A stretch of 64,000 nt of DNA from Cryoendolithus antarcticus. Taxonomy: Eukaryota; Ascomycota; Dothideomycetes; Cladosporiales; Cladosporiaceae. This document shows, in pieces, positions 44,937 to 54,956 of this stretch (its first letter is position 1; each line of letters opens with the position of its first letter). Position numbers and translations under genes: made by a program. Location: contig NAJO01000005.1 of NCBI GenBank assembly GCA_002077065.1, positions 930,001 through 994,000 of the forward strand, given 5' to 3'. A model generated the notes under the pieces. It was given only the letters and a program-made list of their open reading frames with translations, was not told the origin of the DNA and did not search any database.

Positions 44937-45335
44937 ATGATGCGTGTTCTAGACGTTCTGAATTTCTTGATTGAAGCTTCCAGTCTCCTACTTGTCGGCG
45001 TTCGGATCCGCAATGCCACGACCATGACCAACACCTCACAACCCTTCGTGCATTGTCTGCAACACACTGGTACTGAGGTGCATCCTAACCTCGATCTCGA
45101 CCTTGACACTGCAGCCTGCGTGGACTGGATCGTGATCCACCCGTTCGACTTCGACCAAGCACGTATCACAGGTGTCAATAAAGAGTGCTACTTGACTTGC
45201 AAGGCGATGGGTCAGAAGTGCGGCCTGTATACTACTCACAAAGAGATCCTGAACTACAAGTGTGTCGGCGTAGCCACTCAGTGTGGCCTGGGGGGTTTCG
45301 GCAATGTAATCTGCGATGGTAGCGCTGTCAGGTAA
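44937..45335 (+). CDS. Small cysteine-rich secreted protein, copy C
   Basis: 132 aa from 44937; a second ATG follows directly at 44940. A hydrophobic leader (VLDVLNFLIEASSLLLVGV) is probably a signal peptide. The frame is open upstream to 44760, but that part is not leader-like. Eight Cys lie at residues 40, 61, 84, 88, 95, 109, 116 and 126. The module reads CVDW, C-x3-C-x6-C, then x13-C with NYKC, matching copy A (NYTC) and, after frame correction, copy B (QYIC). The final two Cys also have counterparts in the shifted frame of copy B. A GTAAAT at 45332 could be a donor for a further exon; I saw no convincing continuation. Confidence 0.6.
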   Translation: MMRVLDVLNFLIEASSLLLVGVRIRNATTMTNTSQPFVHCLQHTGTEVHPNLDLDLDTAACVDWIVIHPFDFDQARITGVNKECYLTCKAMGQKCGLYTTHKEILNYKCVGVATQCGLGGFGNVICDGSAVR

Positions 45336-45905
45336 ATCATCCTGTGATCCTCGCACCTGCAGCGCAACGACGTACTGACCTGGTGCCAGCAATGCAACGG
45401 AAACATCTTAAGCTCGGTCGGATCGAGGCAGGCTTGCAGCATGCACAATGATCGTGTCTATTCGCCCATGATCAAAAGCGGTCGCGCAGACACAGCGTCA
45501 CCCTCCACCCTCGTCATGCGCCTGTGCGAGACCAAGACCTTGCAATGATGAGCAATTTTTGAAGGGTACATGCCTTGATGGCTGATAGGAGACAAAGTTG
45601 GCCGGGGTGGTGGCATAGATAGCCAGAATATCGACATGCCAGAGCCTAGGTCACGTCGACCAAGGACTTTACCCATGCGATCTCGAGCGTACATGGCGTA
45701 CGATTAATTGCAATACCGGCGTCAATCGCCGCCGCTACACCTGTAGGAAGATCGCGCTTCGTAACCTTGGCGACTGTCCATCGCTCCTGATAGCGCTCCA
45801 AGTAAATGGACACTGCTATGCCGCGTTTGACAGATGCCCGACCAGAAGACATGGCCAGTCAGGAGTCGCCACACGAACACCGCGAATAGTCGTCACCAAT
45901 GCGTA
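45336..45905. other. Convergent region between gene C and JJJ1
   Basis: About 570 nt. A 68-codon minus-strand ORF (45646-45852) has a fairly protein-like composition and begins 53 nt downstream of the JJJ1 stop, but no domain is recognised. I leave it uncalled. Confidence 0.35.
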
Positions 45906-47555
45906 TCACCGTTTTGCCTTTCCCTTCTTCCCTTTGCCACCGTTAGCACTGCCATCAGTCTTCAGCGCAGCATGACCAAAGTCCTTGATATGCTGAAACA
46001 GCTGCGTCCTAGACGGGAAAGATGCGTTGCACCCAGCACATTGGTGCGCCTTGCTTGCCTCTTCCGTGACACCGGCAGCCGCTGCAGCCTTCTTCGCCCG
46101 CTTCTGTGCTGCCTTGCCTAGCTTAATCCTCCCAGATGGCGTGTCGTCTTCGGACGGATCTGCGGTAGAAATCTGCATTCCTTCGAGGCGCGCGCGGATG
46201 ACTTCTGGCGATGCGTAGTCATTGTCGCTGTCACTCGATGCGTCTCCTCGGGCGGGTGATGCTTCGAGCACGGCTGCTTCGACAATCTTGTGGCCGTTGG
46301 TAGCTAGTGGCTCGCTTGTGACTTCATCAGCAGGTGTAGCATCCACTTCATCAGGCTTCACATCCGAGTGCGCTCCCTCGTCATGGTGACCATTCGCATC
46401 ACCAACTGTGTTCGGTGACGCTTCTAGCCCATCATCAATGATCTCGTAATCGTCCTCATCGAGGTCCGGCGTGTCGACGCCACTCGTGGTCAAGTCTAGA
46501 TTCGCGTTGTCTTTCCGCATCTGCCTCTGCACAGCCTGTACAGCTTTCTGATGCTTCTTGCTCTTCTCGTGTGCCTCGAATTGACGCTCGCTCTTGAAAG
46601 TCTTGTTACAAGCCACGCACTCAATGACCTGCTCCACGACTTCCTCTTCCTCGCTCTCCTCCAGCTCATCCGGCTCTCGTACCTTCGTCCACTCAGGGAC
46701 CTCAGCCGCCATCTTCGCTTCGTTCGCTGCTCTTGCACGCGCAGCTTGAGCCATCGCAGCATCTCGCAGCACCTTCTGTCGTTCCTCCTCTGACTGAGTG
46801 CTAGGAGTATATCGAGGGTCTCGCTTACGGACAAAAGCTACAAGCGCCCTTACAGCCTCATTGAACTCGCGTATACCTTCCTGTCGCAAGGCATTGTTCT
46901 CCTTCTCCATCAAGCGTCGTATGCGTCGATCTGGCGCCTCAGACAACCTGTATTGATCCTTCCACGAAAACGTCTTCACGGTAGAGAAGTTGGCCCACGC
47001 AGCATAGAATCGCTTTACCACATCATCGTGCGTGTCATCTTTATGTCCGAACGTAGGATACTCGGGTGCCTCTATGTTCTCCCACTGCCCAGCCGCATCC
47101 TCCTCTCTCGCCAAACTCTCAAACTGCTCTCGCAAGTAGCCAAAGAAGCCCGAGGGCGCGTCAGTGAAATCTACACTGCTGTTGAACTTTCGTACTAGAC
47201 GAGCGAGGTCATCTGCAGAGGTCATGCGAATGTTCGAGTACGTTGCAGTCTCCTCGTCGCCGCCAGCATTATCTCCACGCAGGATGGCACTTTCATGGCT
47301 ATCGTACCATGCGCGCTCTTGCGGGTCCGACAACACCTGGTAAGCTGCCTGCACCTCAGCAAAGGTCCTCGTTGCTAATTCCTCGCTGCCATAGTTGCGA
47401 TCTGGGTGCAGCTCAAGGGCTTTCTTGCGGTATGCTTTCTTGATCTCATCTTCGGTGGCCTGTCTTTGCAGGCCAAGGAGGTCATAGTAGCTCGACTTGA
47501 CCTCGACATCGGCCTTCGCACCGCCAGCGTCGGCGGAGGACTGCCCGGCACCCAT
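45906..47555 (-). CDS. JJJ1: J-protein of 60S ribosome biogenesis (Jjj1/DNAJC21)
   Basis: Single exon, 549 aa from 47555. The J domain at residues 18-85 has the HPD motif ([11 protein letters not shown]). A zinc-finger-like C2H2 unit follows in the middle ([17 protein letters not shown]) and a second near the end ([17 protein letters not shown]). A charged coiled-coil region ([16 protein letters not shown]) and acidic linkers separate them. The protein ends in a Lys/Gly-rich tail ([11 protein letters not shown]). This is the domain order of yeast Jjj1 (590 aa), a cytosolic co-chaperone that helps release and recycle the Arx1 export factor from pre-60S particles. The start at 47555 gives the common MGAGQSS beginning. 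The frame is open further upstream to 47663. Confidence 0.93.
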   Translation of the reverse strand: MGAGQSSADAGGAKADVEVKSSYYDLLGLQRQATEDEIKKAYRKKALELHPDRNYGSEELATRTFAEVQAAYQVLSDPQERAWYDSHESAILRGDNAGGDEETATYSNIRMTSADDLARLVRKFNSSVDFTDAPSGFFGYLREQFESLAREEDAAGQWENIEAPEYPTFGHKDDTHDDVVKRFYAAWANFSTVKTFSWKDQYRLSEAPDRRIRRLMEKENNALRQEGIREFNEAVRALVAFVRKRDPRYTPSTQSEEERQKVLRDAAMAQAARARAANEAKMAAEVPEWTKVREPDELEESEEEEVVEQVIECVACNKTFKSERQFEAHEKSKKHQKAVQAVQRQMRKDNANLDLTTSGVDTPDLDEDDYEIIDDGLEASPNTVGDANGHHDEGAHSDVKPDEVDATPADEVTSEPLATNGHKIVEAAVLEASPARGDASSDSDNDYASPEVIRARLEGMQISTADPSEDDTPSGRIKLGKAAQKRAKKAAAAAGVTEEASKAHQCAGCNASFPSRTQLFQHIKDFGHAALKTDGSANGGKGKKGKAKR

Positions 47556-48015
47556 CACAGGGAGTGACGATGAAAATATCTGGGTGCGTTTCGAGTTTCC
47601 CAGGCTCAATATCACGAAGGTTTCCGCCGGGGACCCTTCCGTTGCGACCCCCGGCGAACTCACTCCATCTCATCTCCATCCACAGGAGATCCAACCTGGG
47701 ACGACCTTCTCGACTTCTCGGCGTTCGCGTGTGCATATGAATTTGGACTCCCAGCAGACTCTCGTGACTTCGGACGCCCTTTGTACAAGCATCTGAGACC
47801 ACGGACGGCAATCTCTGAGACTTTGCACAGCATAAGTACGACTTACATTCCTTAACCCTTGCATGTGGACGCACGCTCGTTTGCTATATATGATGGACTA
47901 TTCATGCTCTGCGTCGTTCCGATGGAGACTTCGTTACACTCATATACACAGCTCAGTCCTAAGCCACGGCAATGATGAGGTGGGTAGAGCTGGCAAGCAG
48001 TTTCAGCCGTACTAC
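47556..48015. other. Divergent promoter region, JJJ1 and chitinase
   Basis: 460 nt between divergent starts. A TATATA sequence at 47885-47890 suits the chitinase. The chitinase frame is open through 47863-48015, but this part is not protein-like. Confidence 0.4.
47885..47890 (+). promoter_or_regulatory. Possible TATA box of the chitinase gene
   Basis: TATATA about 130 nt upstream of the ATG at 48016. It lies downstream of the earlier in-frame ATG at 47863, which argues for the later start. Confidence 0.35.
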
Positions 48016-49734
48016 ATGCTCGGCCATCAGCGTTCACTACAACAAGACTATGGACTGACAACTGCGGACAGACTACTTCATACAACTGCCATTCACTGGC
48101 TCCTGGTGTTGGTGACCCTCGCTACGTCGACTCACGCTCGCTCGCGCGCCCACATCCACGCCAGAGGTAGAAAGCTGCCAGCAATCTCGAACCCTCTGAA
48201 CTTCGGCCACGCAATGGCTCAAAACCGGACCGGCTTCCGCAGCGTAGCCTACTACGTCAACTGGGCGATCTATGCTCGCAATCACCAACCCCAGGACATC
48301 CCGGCTGACGAGCTCACGCACGTCCTCTATGCGTTCGCAAACGTCCGCCCGGAAACAGGCGAAATTTACCTCACGGACACTTGGTCAGACACCGACAAGC
48401 ACTACGCCTCGGACTCCTGGAACGATACTGGCACGAACCTCTATGGCTGCCTGAAGCAGCTGTACCTGCTCAAGAAACAGAACCGCAATATGAAGGTGCT
48501 GCTTTCTGTTGGAGGCTGGACCTACAGTAGCAACTTTGCAGTCCCTGCCTCGACGCCACAGGGTCGTCAAGTCTTCGCCAACAGTGCTGCACAGCTGCTC
48601 AAGGATCTGCCGTTCGACGGTATTGACATCGACTGGGAATGTGCGTGCTCTGTGACCATCTCCGTGCTCAGATCGTACTGACTCCATGCAGATCCCAAGA
48701 CGCCACAGGAGGGCGCAGATTTTGTCTCTCTCCTCGCAGTCACTCGAGCATCATTGGACGCCTACGCCGCCACTGTGTCCTGTCGTCCGCACTTCCTGCT
48801 CACTGTAGCATCCCCAGCAGGACCCTCGAACTTCCCCAACATGCAGTTCCAGCAAATGGACCGCTACCTGGACTTCTGGAACCTGATGGCATACGACTTC
48901 GCCGGTTCGTGGGACAAGACATCTGGCCACCAGGCGAATGTCTACCCTTCGCAACAAGCCCCCACGACAACGCCCTTCAGTGCGGATGCCGCTGTGCGGT
49001 ACTATTGCCAGAACGGCGTACATGAGAGCAAGATCGTGTTCGGAATGCCACTGTATGGACGCGCATTCGAGAACACTGACGGACCTGGATGTAATTACAC
49101 CGGCGTCGGTGGCGGCAGCTGGGAGAACGGTGCCTGGGATTACAAGGTCAGTCGCTTTCAGTATTGCAACCTCATCTTCATAACGCTTCCACGACATGAT
49201 GACAAAGAGCATCGCCTCAGCTCGTCCAACAAGCGACGTCGCCAGAAGCCCTCACGCGGTTTCTGCAGGCTGTCGAGTTCACCTATCAGCTCGATAGTAG
49301 CCATGGGCGCTTTTTAACTTGATCTAATCTGACCTCCACTAACACATATCGCACTACTGCCACTGTGTTGCAGTCCATATCAGCTGACGTTGCTTTCACT
49401 CCAGGCCCTCCCCAAACCCAACGCCACAGTCCATCATGACGATCAGGCCAAAGCCTCCTGGTCTTACGATGCGTCAAGTCGCACAATGATCTCTTACGAC
49501 TCGCCTCAAGTCGCTGCAGACAAAGTCGAGTACATCAAGCGTCTGGGTCTCGGCGGTGCGATGTGGTGGGAGTCGTCGGGCGATAAGCCGCGGGCGAGCA
49601 ACGAGAGTTTAATAAATCTGGTAACGCAGGGGCTTGGGGGGTATGGCGGCAAGCATATGGAGCGGAGTCTGAATTGCTTGGAGTATCCAGCGAGCAAGTT
49701 CGACAACTTGAGGGCGGGCATGCCGAGTGGGTGA
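48016..49734 (+). CDS. GH18 chitinase
   Basis: The model is join(48016..48640, 48692..49146, 49405..49734), 469 aa. The catalytic motif DGIDIDWEY is split by the first intron (51 nt) and restored by splicing. [13 protein letters not shown] is the second GH18 signature, and [13 protein letters not shown] and [11 protein letters not shown] are further conserved barrel strands. The second intron is 258 nt, the longest in the window, and has two candidate acceptors. A hydrophobic segment ([15 protein letters not shown]) about 28 residues in suggests a signal peptide or anchor. No chitin-binding module is seen. It resembles the fungal ChiB1/Chit42 group acting on chitin in the wall or in prey and host material. 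Confidence 0.88.
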
Positions 49735-49877
49735 GTGTGTAGGGCGGGTGGTGGCATGGAGTCGAGCAGTGCCTTGAGGTAACTGTGCTCTAGATCTAGA
49801 TAGGAAATCACGGCGACGTTGGAGACTCACCATTGTTCGGCGAATGGTGCATCTCTGACAGCGCACCCAAATTTGCC

Positions 49878-51161
49878 CTACCTCCCCAACGGCCCAACAA
49901 CAGCAGCAACCATTACCGCAGCCTCTCTCTCCCATCCCTTACCCGGCTGCTCACTCACTCCCATTTCAGTGCCTGCTGGTGCCCGGCTCCCGGTCTCCAC
50001 ACACTCCCTGATAGCCTCTCTGACGCGATCGCGATTCGATCGCAAGGTCCTCGCGCTCACGCCACCCTTTGACATGATCTCCTGTACTCGACCTGACAGC
50101 TGTGATGCTAAGCTGCGCCAAAAGTAGGACGGCAGGGAGGACGTGTCGAGGTGACGAAGTAGCGGCTCGAGGAGGTCAGAGGTCTCGGAATCGGTGCCTG
50201 CAGGCAGGGACGGGTGGGCCGGCGATTGTGTGCTAGACAGCAGGCTTTCGAGCGCAATGATATTCTGGCATCGGCTAGCAATTTCCTGCAGCGTGCGATC
50301 AAGCGTCGGCAGCGTGGCGAGAGCACGTGTGAGCGACGCGAGCGATGCCGTTAGAGCTGTCTGAAGGTACGACGACAGCGCCGTAAGCTGAAGCGTAGGC
50401 GTAAACCCACTCACCCCAGCCTTCGTTGGGCTCAGCAACCACAGCGTCTGCACAGCACCCGCAGTCCTCGTCTTCGTAGCCTCCGAGTCCCTGTACGTCG
50501 GCGCAGCTGCCCCAGAGCTGGCGAGCGCACTCATACTGAATTCTCGCACAACTTGCTGTGCGCTAGCAAGCAGCGTCCGCTCAGCAGGCGTGATGATCTC
50601 GTTCCGCAAGGTGCTCACAACCTGCACCCTACCGAGCCCCTTCGCGTCACCCGCTGCGAATACCTCACGTAGCTGTAGCACCGTGTTCGCAGCCTGCACC
50701 ATGCCCCTCTCGCTGCCCTTGCCCTGCTCGATGAAGCTTTGGAGTTGTCTTCCCAGGCCCAGAACCCGCTGCACGCTCCGCCCCAATCTCAACGTCCGAC
50801 TCATCCTCTTGGCTGCCAGCCGGACTTGCTCCGCCTGCTCATGTCGCTCGCCCACTTCCCTTTCGAGTCTTCCATAGCTCTCTTGTAACTCTTTCACGCG
50901 TTCCTCCAGCTCCTCTAACACGCGTCCACTCGCTTGCGCCTGAGAGGCTGTGTGTCCGATGATGGCGTCCGCATGCTGGGTAGCGAGTGTGTCGATACGT
51001 GTATCGACTTCTTGGACGTCGAAGAGGACGCGTGAGAGAGGTGTTGAGAGGTCTAAGGGTGAGTCCTGCGGGTTATTGGTTGCGAGGACGAGGGTGTTGG
51101 CGTAGGTTGTTGGGGTGAAAGTGGGCGAGAGGAGAGCGGCGGTGTCGAGGTAGGAGGTCAT
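49878..51161 (-). CDS. COG5: Conserved oligomeric Golgi complex subunit 5
   Basis: Single exon, 427 aa. The N-terminus (SYLDTAALLSPTFTPTTYAN) and the following VLFDVQEVDTRIDTLATQHA are the COG5 signature. A long heptad-like helical region (ELEERVKELQESYGRLEREV) follows, typical of the coiled-coil bundle of CATCHR tethering complexes. Later helices include YFWRSLASQLSGRVQEIMSK. COG5 is part of lobe B of the peripheral Golgi complex that tethers retrograde vesicles and keeps glycosylation enzymes in place. The length suits fungal Cog5 (yeast 403 aa). It is convergent with the chitinase gene, with stops 143 nt apart. Confidence 0.9.
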   Translation of the reverse strand: MTSYLDTAALLSPTFTPTTYANTLVLATNNPQDSPLDLSTPLSRVLFDVQEVDTRIDTLATQHADAIIGHTASQAQASGRVLEELEERVKELQESYGRLEREVGERHEQAEQVRLAAKRMSRTLRLGRSVQRVLGLGRQLQSFIEQGKGSERGMVQAANTVLQLREVFAAGDAKGLGRVQVVSTLRNEIITPAERTLLASAQQVVREFSMSALASSGAAAPTYRDSEATKTRTAGAVQTLWLLSPTKAGVSGFTPTLQLTALSSYLQTALTASLASLTRALATLPTLDRTLQEIASRCQNIIALESLLSSTQSPAHPSLPAGTDSETSDLLEPLLRHLDTSSLPSYFWRSLASQLSGRVQEIMSKGGVSARTLRSNRDRVREAIRECVETGSRAPAGTEMGVSEQPGKGWEREAAVMVAAVVGPLGR

Positions 51162-51485
51162 GGCCTTTGAGTGTAACTCAGCGTGTTGTAGGTTGGTAAG
51201 GCGAGTGGAGGAGGGAAGGAGTGAGAAGGATTGTCAGATGAAGGGTGCGGAACGCAGATCCAACACCAGTGACTGCATGAGAGATCACGACGCTGTATGA
51301 GAAGATCTGGCTGCACGTTGTACATGCGGATATCAATAATAAAGTAGTCTACACACTCAGCTAAGCTCCTGCCACTTTGCACAGCGACGCCATCCGTTCA
51401 TTCTGTTCTCCCATGCTGTCTGACACCCCAATGCGACCGTAGATCATCACCCATATGCCCGTAACGCCTTACCCATCCCAACAGC
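51162..51485. other. Short intergenic region, COG5 promoter
   Basis: About 320 nt between the COG5 start and the stop of the four-TM protein gene, both on the minus strand. No ORF of note. Confidence 0.4.
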
Positions 51486-52113
51486 CTATCGGTCACCAGT
51501 CCCTCCTCGAGCGACTATACTCCCAAGTATTATCATCCACACCAAGAACACTGCGCCAATAATCCAGAACGCGAAAGCTGCTTGCCACGCCTGACATATT
51601 GTCTGCTGCTCGAGCCACGCCAAGGTGTTAATACTCAAGCCCGTCGGATGATTCGACGTCAGGATATATCTCGTGCAATTGCCGTTCACATTTCCTTGCG
51701 GACCGAAAAGCTGTATTGCTGTCTCGATCAGGCCAGTAACGTACAGCACCAGCAGGATGAAGGAGCCCAGTATCACGACGCCAGGCAGGAGCCGTCGCTG
51801 TGATATCAGAGCAAGCATGATCAAGATGAATATAACCGTCAGACCACCGACAGCAATTCCGAATGGTATTATCCTGAGATGACTGTCAGTGCCGCAATCC
51901 TGGTGTGGGCAACGATGAGACGACTCACCAAGGTATCCCGAGTCCCAAGGCATTCTGCACCGTCACAAAGCTTGCAAATACACCAACCAATACTCCACCA
52001 GTCGCCAACATGACCAGAAGCCAGAAATTGAGTTGTTGGTCAGGCCAGTAATAGGATTGTCGCACTATTATTCGCGTCCGCGACACGCTGCGGGAACTTC
52101 GACTTCGCGCCAT
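51486..52113 (-). CDS. Conserved fungal four-TM membrane protein of unknown function
   Basis: The model is complement(join(51486..51873, 51929..52113)), 190 aa. The 55-nt intron joins LGLGIPW to IIPFGIAVGG. The N-terminus is basic and Ser/Arg-rich (MARSRSSRSVSRTR). Four hydrophobic spans are separated by short loops, with an extracellular-type loop containing two Cys and the sequence ETAIQLFGPQGNVNGNCTRY. A second Cys lies in LEQQTICQAW. The arrangement recalls tetraspan and MARVEL-like proteins, but I know of no assigned function. Similar proteins appear in many filamentous ascomycetes. Confidence 0.8.
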
Positions 52114-52849
52114 CGCGTTGGCGTGTGTGTGGAGCGCTCAGAGAGAGCTGGGGAGATGTCTCGTCTCGTCTCGTTCAAGCCCGAGGAAGTGTAGCAGGGA
52201 GACGAAGATATTGCGCCGGAACGGCCAAGCCAGTGGTGCAGGGCGCTGACAGTGTATGTATGTTGTCGTCTCTTCTGCGGTCAAGGTTGTGCTGTTATGT
52301 TCTACACCGAGACTGTTGTACAGTGCAAGTCGTTCCAGCGAATGGCTTTCAGGGTCGAGGAATAGCAACGCGACAGCTCACAAAGGTGGGGCGGATTGGG
52401 CTTCGTCTCGATGCCTGATGCGATATTGGCTGAAGTGATTGCGCTGTCAATAGTATTGAAGGGTATAGAGCGGTGAAATGTACGCCACGTGGATGCGAAA
52501 AGAATGTCACACGAGGGAGCGTTGGACAAGAAGCAGTGAATCCGGCCAGGGCGTGAAATGGGAGTACTATTCGATGTTCTGACGTCGGGAAGTGGCGGGG
52601 AGTGGCCGGTACGGTAGAATGACTCGCGCGCCAACATTGTGCCGACGTCCTGGCGTCGTGATTGACATCCCGCGCCTTTCGCTGATGTCGACGACTTTCG
52701 GTACCACGGGTATTAGTATTACATAGTGACTATTGGATGCCTCTTCGCAGTCCGTCCGTCAGGCAGTATGATACACACAAGTTGCACCGGCATGATGCTC
52801 CGCCAACCTCCACTACACTCGAACGCCAGTAATCAGACGGGCAGTACAT
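52114..52849. other. Intergenic region of about 740 nt
   Basis: It lies between the four-TM start and the LCB1 stop. Short ORFs only. The part next to 52114 should be the promoter of the four-TM gene. Confidence 0.4.
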
Positions 52850-54487
52850 TTATGCCACCAATGCCTGTCGCTGCCACTTCTTGCTCTTCATAACGGTGGT
52901 AATCGCGTGCCTGATGACAATGCCTGCTTTCTCGATCTCGCGCTTGTTCAAACCAGTGGTGACGCAGACTTTCAGCGCCGGCTTTGGCTTCCACTCCTTG
53001 ATCAGATCTCTCGGGGTGGCACCCAGGGCGGGGGGCATTGCCTTCAGTCGCGTGATCAGAACGCCATTTGCGAGAGCCTGCATACGGTCAGTGTTCCGCT
53101 CTTCATCTCCACGAACAATGCAACATACCTCCTCCACGCAGTCCTGGAGCAGGCTCTCCTGCTCCTCAATACTCAGATTACGCGCTTGCACATGCTCATC
53201 CTTCAACACAAGCAGTACTACTGGCGCTTCCACACAGCTCTGACACCGCACCCAATCGCTCCTCGGATCAAGCTGTGCGCGCATGCCTTTGATGTTCTCC
53301 CGTAAGCTCTCAATGATCTGCGGTTGCTCCTGCAGCATCGTCACAGTCTCACTCGCAGTCGTCGCAAGAAGCGCGGGAAGTGCCGCGGAATATGTGTACG
53401 CTGCCGCAGAAAGTCGCTGATGCTCGACGATCTCCTGCGAGGCCGCGCAGAATCCACCGCCTGACGACAGGGCTCCTGCTAGCCCTCCGATGATGAAGTC
53501 GATGTTCATGGCGTCCACGTTCTGGTGCTCTGTCAAACCCCTTCCACTTAGTCCAAGAACGCCGTACGACCACGTCTCGTCCAGTATGATGCGGAACTTG
53601 TACTTCGTCTTAAACTCCACCAGCTTAGGTAGATCTGCCATATCGCCCACATTCTCAAACAAACCCTCAGTGACAATGAACCTTCTCGTCAACGACTTCC
53701 CACGACCCTCCTTCACAACTTTCTGCAACACCCTCTCCAGGTCCTCCATATCATTATGCTCGTACCACCTGACCGTACTTCGACTAATCTGCAGTCCCTT
53801 CCGTATAGGGTAGTTCACCGCCTTGTCCGCCACAATGATGTCGCCCCTCTTACTGAACGCTGGGATGACGGAGCTGATCGTGGAGAAGCTTTGCGCGTAG
53901 ATGATACATGCTGGCACGCCTAAGTGCGCAGCGATATCTGCCTCACTCTTCATGTGCACATCCTGCGTTCCGTAGAAGCCCGGTGGACTGCAGGGCCCAA
54001 CGCCATATGTGCGGACTGTGTTGATCGCCTTTTGTGTGAGCTCCGGATTCGTGGCGAAGTTGTAGTGGTTGTAGCTCGCGAGGTTCGTGACAGTCTTGCC
54101 ATTGCTGAGCTTCGTTTTGGGACCTGATGGCCCGACTATGACTGGTAGCCGCTCATTTGATTGCCGCTCGAACTCGGTCTCCTCGCTCGCGAGGGGTTCG
54201 GGCGTCCAGTCTTCAACAAGATCGTCGATTTCGTCTTCGGTCAGGGGAATAGTCTTGTTGCGATTTGTGGAGTAGGATTGCGCGAGGAGGTAGCGGACTG
54301 CGAAGATGAAGAGGAAGAGTTCGACTGCCGTTCGCACGGGGTCGTTCTGGTGGGAGGACTTAATGTACCGGATGACGATGGATGAGCCGGGAATGCGCTG
54401 GAAGGAGGATACGGCAGTGTCGACGAAGCGAACTGCTGTGGATGGGAGCTGGGTGTCCTGAATGCTGGAGAGATATGAGGAGTTCAT
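52850..54487 (-). CDS. LCB1: Serine palmitoyltransferase subunit 1
   Basis: The model is complement(join(52850..53077, 53129..54487)), 528 aa. The 51-nt intron (GTATGT, branch CACTGAC, GCAG) is stop-free and in frame; removing it joins LQDCVEE to ALANGVLITRLK. An N-terminal membrane span (TAVELFLFIFAVRYLL) is followed by the alpha-oxoamine synthase fold: SYNHYNFATNPE, GVGPCSPPGFYGTQDVH, LDETWSYGVLGLSGRG. The PLP lysine is absent (GGLAGALSSGGGFC), as expected for Lcb1, which pairs with the catalytic Lcb2. The GVGPCSP Cys is the residue equivalent to the site mutated in human sensory neuropathy. The enzyme makes 3-ketosphinganine in the ER membrane, the first step of sphingolipid synthesis. Confidence 0.95.
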   Translation of the reverse strand: MNSSYLSSIQDTQLPSTAVRFVDTAVSSFQRIPGSSIVIRYIKSSHQNDPVRTAVELFLFIFAVRYLLAQSYSTNRNKTIPLTEDEIDDLVEDWTPEPLASEETEFERQSNERLPVIVGPSGPKTKLSNGKTVTNLASYNHYNFATNPELTQKAINTVRTYGVGPCSPPGFYGTQDVHMKSEADIAAHLGVPACIIYAQSFSTISSVIPAFSKRGDIIVADKAVNYPIRKGLQISRSTVRWYEHNDMEDLERVLQKVVKEGRGKSLTRRFIVTEGLFENVGDMADLPKLVEFKTKYKFRIILDETWSYGVLGLSGRGLTEHQNVDAMNIDFIIGGLAGALSSGGGFCAASQEIVEHQRLSAAAYTYSAALPALLATTASETVTMLQEQPQIIESLRENIKGMRAQLDPRSDWVRCQSCVEAPVVLLVLKDEHVQARNLSIEEQESLLQDCVEEVCCIVRGDEERNTDRMQALANGVLITRLKAMPPALGATPRDLIKEWKPKPALKVCVTTGLNKREIEKAGIVIRHAITTVMKSKKWQRQALVA

Positions 54488-54956
54488 GGCTGCGAATGAG
54501 GTCGATCGTATCTGGTTGCGCGCATGTCCTGGCGCGAGCACTTGTTCGGTGATTCCTACTCAGATGTATGATATGGCTGTGCTGAGTCCATGTGCCTGTC
54601 CTACCATAAAATGCTCGAAAGCAAGAACGCTTCGAATGACTCTGTTGGATCCTACCCTTGTCATCATCAATCTCGGATGTCTCGGTACTTTGAACCCGAG
54701 AATAAAACGTCCCGGCATGCCGATCAAACATTATGACTTGCATTGGACTCGTGGTCCTGCACTAGCTACCATCTGCTCGGAGTTGGTACCTGACGACTTC
54801 CAAAAATCATCAGAGCCGGTAACAACAGTCAAATCTTCACTAGGTAACTCTCGATATTCCATTGACGGAGCTGGAGTGGCGACAGCGAGACGCATTTCCA
54901 CATCGCTCACTACGGGCAGCCACATTGACGTCAAGGCACACGCCCACTCGGTGAGC
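54488..54956. other. Divergent promoter region, LCB1 and TAN1
   Basis: 469 nt between two divergent housekeeping starts. A plus-strand frame is open from 54462 through TAN1 exon 1, but the upstream part is not protein-like. Confidence 0.4.

Noticed and set aside
45646..45852. 68-codon minus-strand ORF downstream of JJJ1
   Set aside because: Composition is plausible, but it has no domain and lies in the 3' region of JJJ1; chance cannot be excluded.
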